Shown: one piece after another, positions 44,579-57,000 of the stretch
How the letters are laid out: each line of letters opens with the position of its first letter
How positions within the stretch are numbered: position 1 is the first letter of the stretch
DNA from: Agapanthus africanus
Lineage: Eukaryota > Streptophyta > Magnoliopsida > Asparagales > Amaryllidaceae
Direction: 5' to 3'
Assembly (NCBI GenBank): GCA_030015575.1
Contig: CM057340.1
Location: 755,415,632-755,479,631 of the forward strand
Length of the DNA: 64,000 nucleotides
Position numbers and translations under genes: made by a program
The notes under the pieces: generated by a model
Seen by the model: the letters and a program-made list of their open reading frames with translations, nothing else
Databases searched by the model: none
Told to the model about the DNA's origin: nothing

Positions 44579-45121
44579 TTGCTAACCCTTTACTGGTTTT
44601 TCTTTTCAGATACTATAGCTTCTCATCTGTATGATCTTGAAGAGATCATCTCATATGAGGATATTCGCGTCCAAGGCCGTTGTCAGGGCCAGGAGTTTAC
44701 TGATGCCCAATGCGCTGAGGTCTTGCGTCGCTTCGACGATTACAACGGTCGGTTGCTCCCCCGCCGTTCTGCCCTTTTGAAGATTATCGTTGGGTCGATT
44801 TGGGAAGCGCTTCCTGTGCTTGATGAGGCCATGCCGCTCGAGGCACTTGATGATGCTGAACACAAGGTGTATTCAATATATCTGATGGGCCTGATCTCAA
44901 AGAACCGGAGAGATAATCTTGTCGCTGTTTTGCATCACGTCTTCCAACAGAAGGTGGCAATATTTGCGTACCAGAGAATGGACGACATCAGCAGGGATTC
45001 CGACGCTTGCATTCGTAGGAAAATGTATAAGAAGATGGTCAATGAAGCTAGAAGCACCTTACTCAAACTTGCCTCTAAGTTTATGAATCCGTGTCCGGAA
45101 TTCAGCGTCTTGCCATTGTAA
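44579..45121 (+). CDS. Antisense ORF A of Tat2, uninterrupted
   Basis: Open for 180 codons to a TAA at 45119-45121. Relative to Tat2's own gag-pol direction it is antisense. The matching Tat1 ORF starts with ATG where this copy has ATA (44615-44617), and the frame continues upstream without an ATG. A ctaac at 44582-44586, a pyrimidine run and cag at 44607-44609 look like an intron branch point and acceptor. The protein is soluble-looking with SYEDIRVQGRCQGQEF, QCAEVLRRF, SIWEALPVLDEAM and the segment starting LDDAEHKVYSIYLMGLIS. Family unknown; colinear with 29428-29889. Confidence 0.6.
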   Translation: MLTLYWFFFSDTIASHLYDLEEIISYEDIRVQGRCQGQEFTDAQCAEVLRRFDDYNGRLLPRRSALLKIIVGSIWEALPVLDEAMPLEALDDAEHKVYSIYLMGLISKNRRDNLVAVLHHVFQQKVAIFAYQRMDDISRDSDACIRRKMYKKMVNEARSTLLKLASKFMNPCPEFSVLPL

Positions 45122-45594
45122 ACATTTTGATGATGTTTTTTTTATCACCAATGTAAAAATTTATTTGAAGTATGAATGAAAAAAAACCCCATTCCCTTTA
45201 TGCTAATGCTCATATGTGAAGTGTCGTTATACATATATAAGAATTGTTGCCGGTACCTTGAGGCGCTACTGAGAATTTTAATCCTGAACTAGCACCGACG
45301 CTCATGCGTTACGCACGTGAGGCGCCGTTACAGGTTCTAAACCTGCAAAGAATCGGCGTTGGCACTCACGTGTCATGCACGTGAGGCGCTGTTGAGGGGA
45401 TCGTTTCACCTTCTTGCTCTGATTCCCATGAGTCAACTTTTTCTTTTTCCATGCCCTTTTTGTCAGGACATGGAAATAGTTCCACCATGCACAACATTTT
45501 CTGTGCCTAGACTTGAATGCTTCTCTTTATAATCTGAATCTATGTTTTCCTCTTTCTTCACAAGGAGAGTGACATTTTTAACAAACCAAGAGTT
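45122..45594. other. Spacer between Tat2 antisense ORFs
   Basis: No coding sequence. It contains paired motifs such as cgctcatgcgttacgcacgt and cactcacgtgtcatgcacgtg (all but one of its bases given) followed by gaggcgct, and an imperfect caggttctaaacctg palindrome. The Tat1 spacer (29000-29427) has similar cacgtg-type pieces but differs in detail. Confidence 0.55.
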
Positions 45595-46127
45595 ATGGAT
45601 TGCAATCGTTCGCATGCTCGTCGGCAACCATGGGAAGTACCAATCGAGGGAATTGTTTCCCGTTTCGCTGCACGACTAGTGGACATCGTTCTCCCTAATG
45701 ACCAGTGTGACATGATGATGCACGAGATTCAGGCTCGTAGGGGCTCTCCTCTTCCTGTCGGTTCCATTTGGCTCTGGATGATCTTCTCGTCTGTGCTCGC
45801 TGACATCCCCCTTCATCCAGCGGAGATGACTCTGGCGATGCTCGACGCAGCGGAGGACAAGATCGAGGGCTTTTATGAGGCTATTTGATTTCCCAGCCTC
45901 TGAAGAACCGCTCTTTTCAGTTGCTAAGTCAGATGCGGGCTCGGCAGGCCGTCATATCCGCCTTCGCTGATAGGCATGGCGCTGACAGATGGGGAGCTAC
46001 CCCTCGCGAAGATCGCCTCTTCGACATAGTAGAGAAGGCAGAGAGGGAGTTAGAGAATTTTGTTTATTGTTTTATTAATCCCTGTATCTCTGATCCCATA
46101 TTTGGTGATTTTTTTTCTGTGGAATAA
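45595..46127 (+). pseudogene. Antisense ORF B of Tat2 (one frameshift)
   Basis: Starts at an ATG (MDCNRSHARRQPWEVPIEGI) and is colinear with 28448-28981 of Tat1. A one-base deletion near 45883 stops the frame at 45886-45888; the rest, from ISQPLKNRS to the segment ending DFFSVE, is open in the next frame to 46127. Conserved blocks: RRGSPLPVGSIWLWMIFSSV, PAEMTLAMLDAAEDKI, AFADRHGADRWGATPRED, KAERELENFV. Compared with ORF A, LDAAEDKI parallels LDDAEHKV and CFINPCIS parallels KFMNPCPE, which suggests common ancestry. Confidence 0.65.
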
Positions 46128-46439
46128 ATAAATAAAAATTTATTGACCGCCGAACGTTTCATCCCAAACACATATTCATATGGGCATCTTTCCTCTGCAC
46201 GTATACTTTGTATTTTAAATTTTAGAAGTTTTTGATGCATGCATCTAGACATAAGTGATTACTGGACTGATGTGAAAAAATTCTTCATTATGCCACCTCG
46301 TTCACGGTGGTATACCCGTGAGTGAAGCGTCGACATCCATGCTTAACTTAGGTCTTCATTCTTAAGGAACGTAATCCTGAGCCCCCAAGCCTATAAGTTG
46401 CGCCTTTCTGTTCCTTGATGTCTTAATTTTAGCGCCTAT

Positions 46440-46574
46440 TAGTTTACTTACTCGTTTCGGAGTCCGTAGTTTATTTACTCGTCTCGGAGTCTCTAGTTTA
46501 TTCACTCGTCTCGGAGTCTCTTGTTTATTCACTCGTTTCGGAGTTTCTAGTTTATGTACTCATTTCGGAGTTTT
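46440..46574 (+). repeat. 27-bp tandem repeat, 5 copies
   Basis: Five units of exactly 27 bp of the form tagtttattcactcgtctcg plus gagtctc. The sequence differs from the 27-bp array in Tat1, but the period and the position at the pol-side edge of the antisense ORFs are similar. 46128-46439 holds no gene that I can see. Confidence 0.9.
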
Positions 46575-46620
46575 TTAGTTTACCTCCCTTGGGTTTACCG
46601 GTAAACCTGTCCTAACGTTG

Positions 46621-49600
46621 TGTAACATTTCAGAAAAATAAAATATTATTTTTGGGATTTTATATAATTAAATAATAAATATTCTGAATATTTTGACAAT
46701 ACAGTATAATTAAATACCGATAAATCGGAAAATATTTGAAATTTAAATTAAATGGTGATTTTGGAAGGATATATGTGATTTAGGTAAATTATAAATTTTT
46801 ATAATTTAATATACACAAGTTTATTTCTAAACTTGATTAATGTTCACTAGCTCACAATCTCTCCGGACACCGTTCGAGTTGAGGAGAGTTTCCCGATCCT
46901 TGATCGAAAGGTCCTCATTGAGGGAATACTTTGCTCGAACAACTTGCGCCCAGATAAACGAGGGTTGGGATAGTGCTCTTCCTAGGTTCTTCGCCAACAA
47001 ATACGTGCGCCAAGGCTTGAGGCAACGAAAACCCAGCCCACCCTCCTCTATCATGCTTTGATTTAGTTTTGTTCTTGTGACATACACCATAGCATGTTAC
47101 AAACCTTATTACATTTTTGTAACCATGGTTTCATTTGGGTTTCCTATTTCTAAATGAAAAGAAAAAGGAAAATAGAAAAGAAAAGAAAAGAAAAGTAAAA
47201 GGGATTAGAATAAGAGGTATGGGCATGAGAGAGAATGGAGAGAGAGGTGAGGGGTCTTTGACCATGGCACTCATTTGTTTATCCTTCATTATTTTATCTT
47301 CTTCCTTTCCCTCTCAATCCCATGGCAGCCCACTCCCTCCTCCCTCCTCTACCTCCTCAAAACACCCACATCCCCACACAAAAACTTCATCCCCCTTTCA
47401 ATAAAAACATGCACAAGATCATCACAAGCACTTTGGACCAAGAAAGTTTGGATTTTGAGCACTTGAGGCAACTCAAGAAAATTCTTGAGTTGCCAAATGA
47501 GGTGCTTCATCACCATTAGTATTGTATTTGTTTCATTTTAACCTCTATGTTAGTTTAGAGGGGGTTAAATGAGATTTAGAGAACCTTGAAAATTCTAAGT
47601 TGAGGATTAGGGTTGAATTGAATCCAAAGGTAAAATTAAGGCTTAATAGTGACCTTAAACTCCTGTAGGGATTGTTTATTGGACTGAAACCATAGAGTAA
47701 ACCCCTAATTCCCAAACTTAGAAACCCTGATATCGTATTTTGTTAACTTTTGTGATGGAGTTTTGTGATCTGCTATAACCCGGGTGACCTGAAAATTTTA
47801 TAGCGATTACTGGGAGTCGTGCAGGCAACCTGAAGCATGCCCTAAATACCCCAGCCCCTATACCTTCACTTTGGCCACAATATTAATCATTCTAGCCCCA
47901 ATTTGCGGCCAGGGTAGGGAATTTGGGATTCGTGCTTGGTCCAGGGTTTTATCTCCAGTAAATTAGACCCTCCACATATGCAAATTTAACTAATTTCACC
48001 TAGGGTAAAATCTTGGGCCATTTTCTTAAGTTGCTGCATTGTTTTATGACCTCGTTTTAATTTTGGATTTGGTATTTGATATTGTGTTCCATCTTTTGAT
48101 ATTTGTACGTCAGCGACAGGGGTTGTTTGGTGGTTTTGCAGGTGTAGGCTATAGGTTCTAACCTATAAGCGATTTGCATGCCATTTTGGTTTTTGTGCGT
48201 GATTTCGGTTTACGATATCTTGTGTGTATATATGTAGGTACCCTCGAGTGGACTTGAACGACAAGGACGAGCGTGGAGTCATCGACTTCGGCAAGTAAGG
48301 ATCAGGTGAGTAGATATATATCTACGGGGGAAGTCGGGTGGATGGAGTATAGCACCCCTGCAACTTGATGGAAACCGATATATAGGATACAGTCGTAGAA
48401 ACCTAGATTTGGGAACTAGGGATATGGTTAAAGAGATAGTTAGAGAAGATGTGGGTGATTGAATATATATATTGAGACATGAGATGAAAACTTAGGGATA
48501 CGAAAAGTGAATGTGAATCACGACGTATAGACGTGTAGTTGCATTAGAACAAGTACTAGTTTTAGAGTAACATGGAACTAAATTAATAAGGTAGAATGTA
48601 TATACAAAATTGACTTAATGTGATGAAAAGAAAATACGATGAGAGATGATGACTTGATGATATGTTGGTATACGGATACGAGTCGACTGAGATGATTGAT
48701 ATCTTGCCGGTCCCCAGATATGAGGTTGTTATGGATGTGGCCTAGGCTGTAGGTATATAGATTTATATAATATTGTGAATCTTGATTGATATGCTGTACG
48801 AGATGTTAGGTCCGTACCCTCATTGTCGTAAAGATTGATAGGATCCCTAATGGTTTAATGCCGCCATACGATGATTTTCCGTACGTGATGAGTTTTACTT
48901 GATGTTTGATCCATACCCTTGACTAGAGGATGCCGTACGATGGATTATACCGTACGTGATATTGTGAGGCTGGATGCCGATTGATAGATTCACCGACTCG
49001 ATCATGTTAGATGCGTATACCTTATAGGTTTTAGCTGATGATTTACCTTATGCTGCATTCATGTTATTCTCATTGCATTGCTTATACCTGTGCTAGTACA
49101 CTTACACCATTATCGATGATGCGTATATTACACTTACACAGATTTTGCCGGCTCACACACTTCATCATTGATAACTTCCATGTCACTACACAGTAGTATT
49201 GCTGCATCATGATATGACTCATTGCATGATAGACCTGCTATGTTCGTGTCATTTGGATATGTCGCATGATATACTGATATTGTCACATCACTGCTCCATG
49301 TTGCATGATATACGGATATGCTTACAGTTCTATTATATATTTCATACATCATACTTTATGATTATACGCATTGAGATATGCCGTTTTCATGAGATTTCTG
49401 GATTTGAGGACTGTTGGTATTTCAAAGAAAGTAAGTATTGTTTTAAAAACCCGGTTTCTCTTGATATGATATTTCAGTGTGTCCACCATGCGTTTTCTCG
49501 GTGCCGAGACGTGTGATATGTGAAACCCGATTCGAGGAGTGGACGATCCGTTTGCGGGTTCATAGTGGACCCGATATGGTACCCCGGGACAAGAAAGAGA

Positions 49601-50838
49601 TGTTGTGCAGTAGACGATGAGGCTGGCAGAGGGACTACTACCTACCGGTGATAGTATTTGGGCTCGGCGAATATCCGGAGGATACCGACCGGAGTCGAGA
49701 GATGGTATGGGCTGATCCGGACTGACGGAACCCGAGAAATGAGGATTTACGTGCCGATGCTGGACACGGGTTTCATGATGTTTAGAGTGTCGATGCTGGG
49801 CACTCAGGTTTCATGATTTTGATGTGTCGCGAGGGGCACACGTTGATTTATATCCTCATACTTTCATGCATATGCTTCTATGATACTTACATGCATGATG
49901 TTGTTGTGTCATTGGTTGACACGTGGTCGGGATCCACATGCATGCATACATTGATGATATGGTTGGACGAGATCCACACGCATACATACATTGATTATAT
50001 TTTTGGATGATATCCACATGCTGATAGGCATTTATTTATAGTGTTGGCACATATACAGACCCGGTCACCCTAGATATCATAGTATTACCTTTATGATATA
50101 GTTGACCTAGAAGTCGTTGTTTATTCGATTTCTATATGTAGATGTTTTTTTATTCACGAGTTGGCAACTCACCCCCGTTGTGCCACAGTTCTTGCAGGTT
50201 GACCGCATAGATCTGTAGCGGCATCGCTGGCACACAGTTACTCTTGGGTGATTTTCTTGGTAGGTGGAACATTTTTATCGTACCCACTCTTGTATTTATA
50301 TTTTCTATTGTATCTAGTCAACTCCATCTATCAAACTAGTATTTTTATAAGTTATGAGACCTGGCAAGACTTGTAGTTGCGAGACTTGAGCGATGGGTTT
50401 TATGTTCATTTTTAGGGTTGATGTCTTGCTTTAGTTTACCTTTTTGGTGAACTTCGCCGTTGAGCGTCGTATACTTATATTTATGCTGTGCGTGGTTGTG
50501 GATCCGCCGATTTGGCGAAGAGCTAGCTCCCGCTTGGAGATGCCTTTATATTATCATTTATTGTGGTTTTGGATCAAAATATTCGAAGGAGGTGCTGCCC
50601 AAATTTCAAAAGATGAAACATGTTTTCAAACTAGTAAATTTCACTTGCATTATTCATGTTCCTTTTCTATACATTTAAGAAAACTTGATTTCATTATACC
50701 TTTATTTCAACACTTCACCTCATTTATTTTCTTAAAAAGGTTTAGATTTCTGGGTTTCAGCTTACTTGAATTACATTACGCCTTTAGTCGTTGCGTGATT
50801 TAAGTGCTGGTCATGAGCTAATATTTCGGGTCGTGACA
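46621..50838 (+). mobile_element. Gypsy-type 5' LTR, about 4.2 kb
   Basis: The right end is firm: ttcgggtcgtgaca at 50838, followed by a primer site. The left end is placed at TGTAACATTTCAG (46621), the first TGTAAC after the Tat2 repeat, but there is no second full copy to confirm it. A cactcacccccgttgtgcc-like segment near 50170 with a gcaggt follows the layout of Tekay/Del LTRs. It contains a LINE piece at 46840-47070 and AT-rich sequence with repeated gatatgcatgat-like phrases around 49150-50040. No gene. Confidence 0.55.
46840..47070 (-). pseudogene. LINE reverse-transcriptase C-terminal fragment
   Basis: The minus frame reads EEGGLGFRCLKPWRTYLLAK, then SQPSFIWAQVVRAKYSLNED. GGLGFR followed by a LLAKNLGR helix and a W-x-x-V-x-x-AKY motif is typical of the region downstream of RT in plant L1-type ORF2. 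Only about 75 codons are present, with no poly(A) or target duplication that I can define, so it is a captured fragment inside LTR sequence. Confidence 0.7.
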
Positions 50839-50842
50839 AAGT

Positions 50843-50855
50843 TGGTATCAAAGCG
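50843..50855 (+). other. Primer binding site after the 4.2-kb LTR
   Basis: tggtatcaaagcg follows the LTR end by four bases and matches the initiator-Met primer site tggtatcagagc with one change. It sets the element's direction as plus. Confidence 0.8.
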
Positions 50856-51748
50856 CTAGGTTTAACCTTGGTTCAAGTTTATGTTTGACTATGCGGAGTC
50901 TAGGGCGTATGTATATTTCGGAACCTAGGCTTGACCTTACGGAACTTAGACTTGAACATGGGGGTATTAGATCCGAACTTTCGTTTCATAGGCTGACCCT
51001 GATTGATGGAGTAGGTAGCTTGAGTAGAGTGACGTACCGTACATATGTTCCGCGGTATATTTACGATACGATACTCCACTTAAGAAACCTTAGGATGTAT
51101 GTATTTTGAGGTCTGTGATTCTCTTCGTACCCATGATTATACATCCATTTGAGATCCTTGATTTTGTTCGTTCCATGATGATACTTCATTGATACTGTTT
51201 CTTCTTATGATCATATATCCATTCTGGATCTGTCGCTTCCTTTCATGCTCTTGATATGTTTTCATCGATACACGCTTGAGGTCCTTGTCACCATGGGTTG
51301 AGCGCAAATTGAGCTGCTGCTAGTGTTGCGGTCAGGGCGAGCTCGTCATGGACGAGGACTGACCATTGTGTTTTCTGGTGACAGCCTCGATGTAGTATTG
51401 TGTTGTGACCTCTTGTTGAGGCGAGTGTTGGTTTTGCACCGGAAGATCGGGCTATTGATAGAGGCTGCCTGTCGTGAGAGGACGGTTGATGTACAGTCTA
51501 CCTCAGAGGTCGTGATGTCGTCTACCTTACAGACAGATGACCCAGCTGTTGCTGAGATTGATGGGATGTTGCTTCCAGAGTTTATTAGCTGAGATCGCTG
51601 GAGCTTCCAGGCAAAGATGCGTCTATCTTGAGTTGAGAGACGAAGGCGATTCGTCAGATTTGATGCGCCGACGCAGGCCTAGTTGAGCTGAAGATTTCCA
51701 GTGTGGAGAATCTTATTCAGATCTAGAGTAGATCGATCCAGAGATGAC
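50856..51748 (+). other. Interior of the gypsy-type element, no recognisable coding
   Basis: The leader-like start (gctaggtttaaccttggttc) is followed by sequence with only short open frames (longest 89 codons at 51323-51592). None shows gag, protease or RT motifs. The same interior resumes at 61823 after the copia insertion. It could be a non-autonomous (LARD-like) element or a badly decayed gag. Confidence 0.4.
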
Positions 51749-51753
51749 GTTGT

Positions 51754-54001
51754 TGTTGGAGATAGTGCCCTCAGAGTCAATTATTGGATCACAGGTACGT
51801 GATTGCAATGATTGAGGGAGGACCTATCCCGGTAGGACAGTCTTACTCGAGATGATAGTATGCTATTTGGTTTACCTTTATCATCGTGTACTGTTTTAAG
51901 TGACCTGACACGTCGCTATTACACGTTGATAGAGCCCCTAGGATTCTTGCTTGACCACCAGCAGTATGAGGGCGATCATATAAGTGGGAGCTGGGGGTCT
52001 ATAAGCTTATCCTTAAAAGGTCCCTAGTCATGGGAGTTTCGAGACTGGGCATCGATACTCCATTAGTAGACTAGTGTATATAGTCGAGACCCCGACGAGG
52101 GGCGGTGGCCGGTCTCACAAGCCACTGGTGTCAGTTGGATCACCTAAGATGTATACAGGTGCTCATTGGGTTATGAGTACACCGGACAGGACTCGCCGGG
52201 AACATGCTAGTTGGTCATATACCAGACGTCAGATGGCAGTTCCCTGGTGACATGTGTGCAGGTTAGTTCATCGACCTGGGGATCGTCATTTGTCTCGTGT
52301 GAGTTCCCACTGTACTTTGATTACTACCCTACCACGGCTCAAAGGAGTCGTGCAAACAGGTTTTAGTTGGGTACAGTCCCGAGCCACATGGAGGCAGTGA
52401 GCGTATCTTCAGGGGTTCGTCTCTCCCGGTATTGGGGGTGAGGTCGTGCTGTGTCTAGGAGAGCCATTACACAAAGTCCTTGGCCAAGGCAAGGAGATTT
52501 ACTGGTAGGTATTCCAGTAGTATCTCAGGGTGTTCTGGGCTACACTCCGACACGACTTGTACCGCTTTTGGGGGTCTGACTTTTACCAACCCCCTAGGCC
52601 CGCCATGCGATACTCATAGACGAACGGACCGGACTGTACGGATATTATCACTGACAGGCTCAGTAGGGAGTCAGGCTGAGTTCGCTCACAGACGTCCCTT
52701 TTGGTCAATACCTGGTAGCCCGTTACGTATTGGCTTATACCTCTGACGTGCTAGTGGTTAAATCCACAACCAAGGTGTTGACGAGTCTTTAGAGTCCCCC
52801 ACATTCTGTTACTCAGCTTTCGGGCGAAAGGTTGTAGAGGCCGTATGGAGATATGGCAAGGTCCGATCAGATACGTGCGGTATTGCACGGATCAGGATCG
52901 GACAGTTTGTACTATAGGCCGTATGGTTATATGGCAGGGTTCGATCAGATACGTGCGGTATTGCACGGATCAGGATCGGACGGATATTACTAGCCGGTTT
53001 TGGTATAAGCCGGATCCTAGTATAGTACAGTGTAGATTTTGTCTCAATGCATTTGTATTTCGGTCGGAATACAAATGCGGGTGTGTATGCACAGTATCGG
53101 GGTTTTCCTGTAATTTATTACGGGACCAGTTTTCTGGAGTTGCCAGTTTGCTTTCCGTTTCGGCCAATTTCCATTGTTCCGTTCATTGGCCGAAGATTGG
53201 TGGAGGAGGACTTATTTGCATTGTTGCAAATAGGTATTTGTGGAGGGGGTATTTGCTTATTGTTGTATCATGACATCTTTTCATTGACCTTGACTTCTTG
53301 TTGTCATGATGGCATGATTTTTGGCTCATCATGGTTGTTGATGATGAGGTTGGTGGTTGGTGTTGGAGTGTTGGACTTTCCTTGCTATCATTTCTTTTGC
53401 ATGATAGCTTTCCTCTCTCTCTTTGGTATTAGTAGAGAATGGCTCCCTCTTTTGTCTCTCTCTCTTGACTCTCCATTCTCACCCTCGTCTCATGGCCGGC
53501 CACTTGTGAGGTGGTGGGGTTTTTCTTTTGGTTGTGAGAAAAATGTCATTCTCATTCTTTTGCATGATACATTTTTTCCTCACCTCTCTCAAAGTTCTTT
53601 TTCCTCCACAAAAAGGCAACTCCACAATCCCAAAAAGAGACACAAGCTCACTACATATTCTACAACGAACCTTGGGCACGTCGAGTAGCCGGCTTCGTGC
53701 CCGAGTTGCCTCGGCATTGAGGTGGGAGCCCGTAAACGAAGAAAGCGATGTGGTGCACTTCCGGCGACGAGGAGGAGACGGGACTTTTCCGCAGGAGATC
53801 GGGACCATGACGAGAAGACCGGAGGACTTGGATCGTCGGTATATCTCTAACCCATCTTCTAGTTAGCTTAGACTAGTTAATGGTTCGATCCGGGTTTTAG
53901 TGCGCGGTGGTGCCGGTTTGCTAAGTCCGCAAAATTTAAGTTATTCACCGCTTCCGCATTGGCCGTCGGATTGACGGCCGGGGCGCCGCCGTGCACTTAC
54001 A
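51754..54001 (+). mobile_element. 5' LTR of a young copia element, 2248 bp
   Basis: Runs from TGTTGGAGATAG to GTGCACTTACA. It has exactly the same length as the 3' LTR (59570-61817), and by eye they differ at about 16-18 sites, mostly transitions. Target duplication gttgt at 51749-51753 and 61818-61822. It has a 78-bp tandem duplication (about 52840-52995) built of nested dyads (outer GTCCGATC/GATCGGAC, inner GTGC/GCAC), and an 11-bp stem GCATTTGTATT/AATACAAATGC (53049-53078). Open frames up to 213 codons inside occur in both LTRs and are not genes. Confidence 0.96.
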
Positions 54002-54002
54002 G

Positions 54003-54015
54003 TGGTATCAGAGCC
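54003..54015 (+). other. Primer binding site of the copia element
   Basis: tggtatcagagcc, one base after the LTR, matches initiator-Met tRNA, the standard primer of plant copia elements. Confidence 0.93.
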
Positions 54016-57000
54016 TCCCCATTAACTTAGTCTAGCTTTGTGTAATGTGTTTTTCAGTTCCGATCGATCGAAATGTTCAAAAACCCGTATTTGCCCACAT
54101 CAGTTTTCTGTTGAAACTTTTTGGTCCCCAAAAATTTTTCAGGTTGTAAAATATTGATGTACTAGAAAATCTAAGAACTCTGTAAAATTTCGATGAAGTG
54201 ATTCCACAGTCAGAGCGCGGAAGCGCCGCACAAACCCCCATTCCGCCGCCCTTCCGCCGCGCACTGTAGACATCACTGCACCAATTTTTTACAGAGGCCT
54301 TCTGGGCTTAAAATATGGGTTTTGGAATATTAAAATTGGGCCCAGGATTTCTGTGAGTGCTACAGTTTTGATTGGGGGCCCACTTGTTAATTTTTGGCCA
54401 ATCGGAAAATTTTAAACACATTTTTCACAGTATTTACATTATATCTACGACCGTGAATGTCACTCGATCGGTAAATCCTGTCTAACTGCTATAGCCCGGT
54501 TAGACGGATTTGCGAACGTGACTTTCACGTTGATGTTCTATGTATTTGCTGTGTTGTTGCGGATCGGTCGTGGGGATAGCCTGGATGCAATGCTAGTACA
54601 GTTTTGTTGTATTATGTACATTTGATATTGCGGGGCGAGCGTCCGACATGTGGACTGCCGTCACTGCCTGTTTGTATTATTTTTTTTGGGGCACGACCTG
54701 GTTGCGGTCGATGTACCCGGTGTATGTATATTTTACTTTCTGTACTAGGATTGCCCCGCGGAGGGGTGCACGGATAGCCGGGTTCTAGAGGGCAACAAGC
54801 CCGCATCTCATGGCATTGGGACGGAGGGGGCTTCACTCTAGGATTGGCGGGCTATTCGCCGCACTCGTAGGGGGTACAGGTTGACCCAGGAGGGGTGCCC
54901 AAGTTACCGGGTTCCGTGAAGTGCTGGGTGGTCCATTCACGTTGCTGAAGGGGGCTGCCTCGCTTCAGGTTTTGGCGGGTAACTTGCCGCGCCCGTAGGG
55001 GTCTAGGATTTCATTGCACAGGCTATCCACACGACCAGGGGAACGTCGGGTTTCAGCGGCTCTGTGAAACCCGGGGATCCCAGATATCTGTATTGTTTCT
55101 GTGATGCTGTTCATTCTCTGTGATGTTGCATTTTATTCACGCCTTGAGCGAATACTATATATTGGTATATATATTAGTAGATGTAGTATATGTTTTGCAT
55201 CCGCGCTAGTCCAGTCCCCGCTCTGTCGTTAGTAAGCTAACCTAACGGGTAATGACGGGACCCAGTGGCGAATGCGGATGGCATATACGTACATCAGTAT
55301 ATTTTCGTTCTTTTTGGTGTGATCAATTGATGGGACTGCATTGATTCGGATCAATGCAAGTTAAAACAAACCTAATCTGATGTTGTTGGAACACTTTTCA
55401 AAAAGCTGTTATTGCAAGGACGTTCTCTTTTGTTTTGCATCGTGGTATTCAGTTGGAATATCCTGCTCCTCAGTCGACGAGGCAAGGGCCGAGATCCCTT
55501 CACCGGGAGTGACCCCTTGGACAAAAAGTTTGCGTCAGGGCATTAACTTCACTATAGCCGATTACTTTTGCTTTGCATCGCGGTATTCATTTGGAATATC
55601 CTGCACCCCATTCTACGGGGAAAGAGCCGAGATCCCTTCACCGGGAGTGACCTCTTTAGCAACGGTTTTCGTCACTATATTTTCAAAAAGCTATCCGTTC
55701 CTTCGACGATATCAAGTTCACTACGTTAAAGGTTTTCGCCAGAAACCATTCGTAGCCCTCCGTCATTTCATATGGATAGTCAATAGTATTCAAGCTGTGT
55801 ATGTTGGCCAAAGTCAAGGTACAGTGTTTGGTAGCTGTTGGTTATTCATATGCAGCATAGATAGATGCGTTGGTTTGGAACAGTCGTACTTCCATGTTGG
55901 CCAAAGTCAAGGGTATGTACGGGTGGATTCAAATTAACCTGGAGAATGACGGGTAGAACTTGACATGTGACTTATGATATGTTGGCCAAAGTCAAGGTCA
56001 TAAGAGCATGGGGCAGAAATCACATCGGGAGTTTCAAAAGAACTGAAACTTGCCAGATATGCGCATACCTTCTGGAGTGTGATACCGTGAGCGGATTCCG
56101 TCACGTTGTCATGCGATGAGAGTTGGATCCCGATTCCCACTGATGAGTTAGTTTACTCCTCGGGTGACCCCGACTAATTCTTCTTTCAGGTTTGGAGAAG
56201 AATTTGAGGTACAGTGGGAGGATTTCAGATTAGATAAATTGGTAACCATTCTGATCTAGGTTAGAGTGCACGCTGAGTGTTTCTTTTCTCTCTCTCTCTT
56301 TGGCAGCGACCATTGACCCGACCCTAAGACTATGACTCAGTGACCAAATTAACCGAACCTTCTTAACACTGGCTTTTGGATTGTCAGAGTTGCGAACCTC
56401 ATTGCCACTCCTACTTTTACCCTTTTCTCCAGGACACCCCGTATTACTACGAACGTCCACTTCCATTGGACAAAACCATCGTATGGTTAGATACGAACTC
56501 GAAAGAATTTATTCGAGGATGGTTTCCGGTTCTGGAGAAAACAGATAGGATTATTCAGTTGTCTTTTCCTTTTACCCTCTCTCAGGTTATGAGTACTCCT
56601 TGGTTTAGGGGTAGTACACCTATTACGCAAATTGGATTGTCTTCTTCCAAACCTTAGGCTGGTGCCGACCGGTAGGGAATGAAGAAAACCAATTAGCATA
56701 ACGATGGTGTGCAGAAGGTATTAAGTTCAGACAAAGCAAGGGATTAGTAAGAGGGCAAAGTAAATTGCAACAGATATTCACGACCAAACCAAATATTTCG
56801 TTACCACTCCCACATCACCTTTGTATTTCTCCAGGACACTCCGTATCACTACGAAGATCCACAGTTTATTGGATACTCCATCGTATGGTTATATACGAAC
56901 TCGAATGGAACTGGTTCCAGTTCGGGGATGGATTCTGGTTCAGGAGAAATAGGAATAAGGTTTATTCGGTTGTCTTTTATCTTCACCCTCTCTCATTGCG

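Noticed and set aside
47135..47520. Three overlapping short ORFs with a hydrophobic, secreted-peptide-like start
   Set aside because: They lie in LTR-like sequence with low-complexity CT tracts, overlap in all frames, and none has supporting homology.
53047..53688. A 213-codon ORF present twice (also 60863-61504), suggesting a duplicated gene
   Set aside because: The two copies are in the two LTRs of one copia element; their identity comes from LTR synthesis, and no domain is seen.
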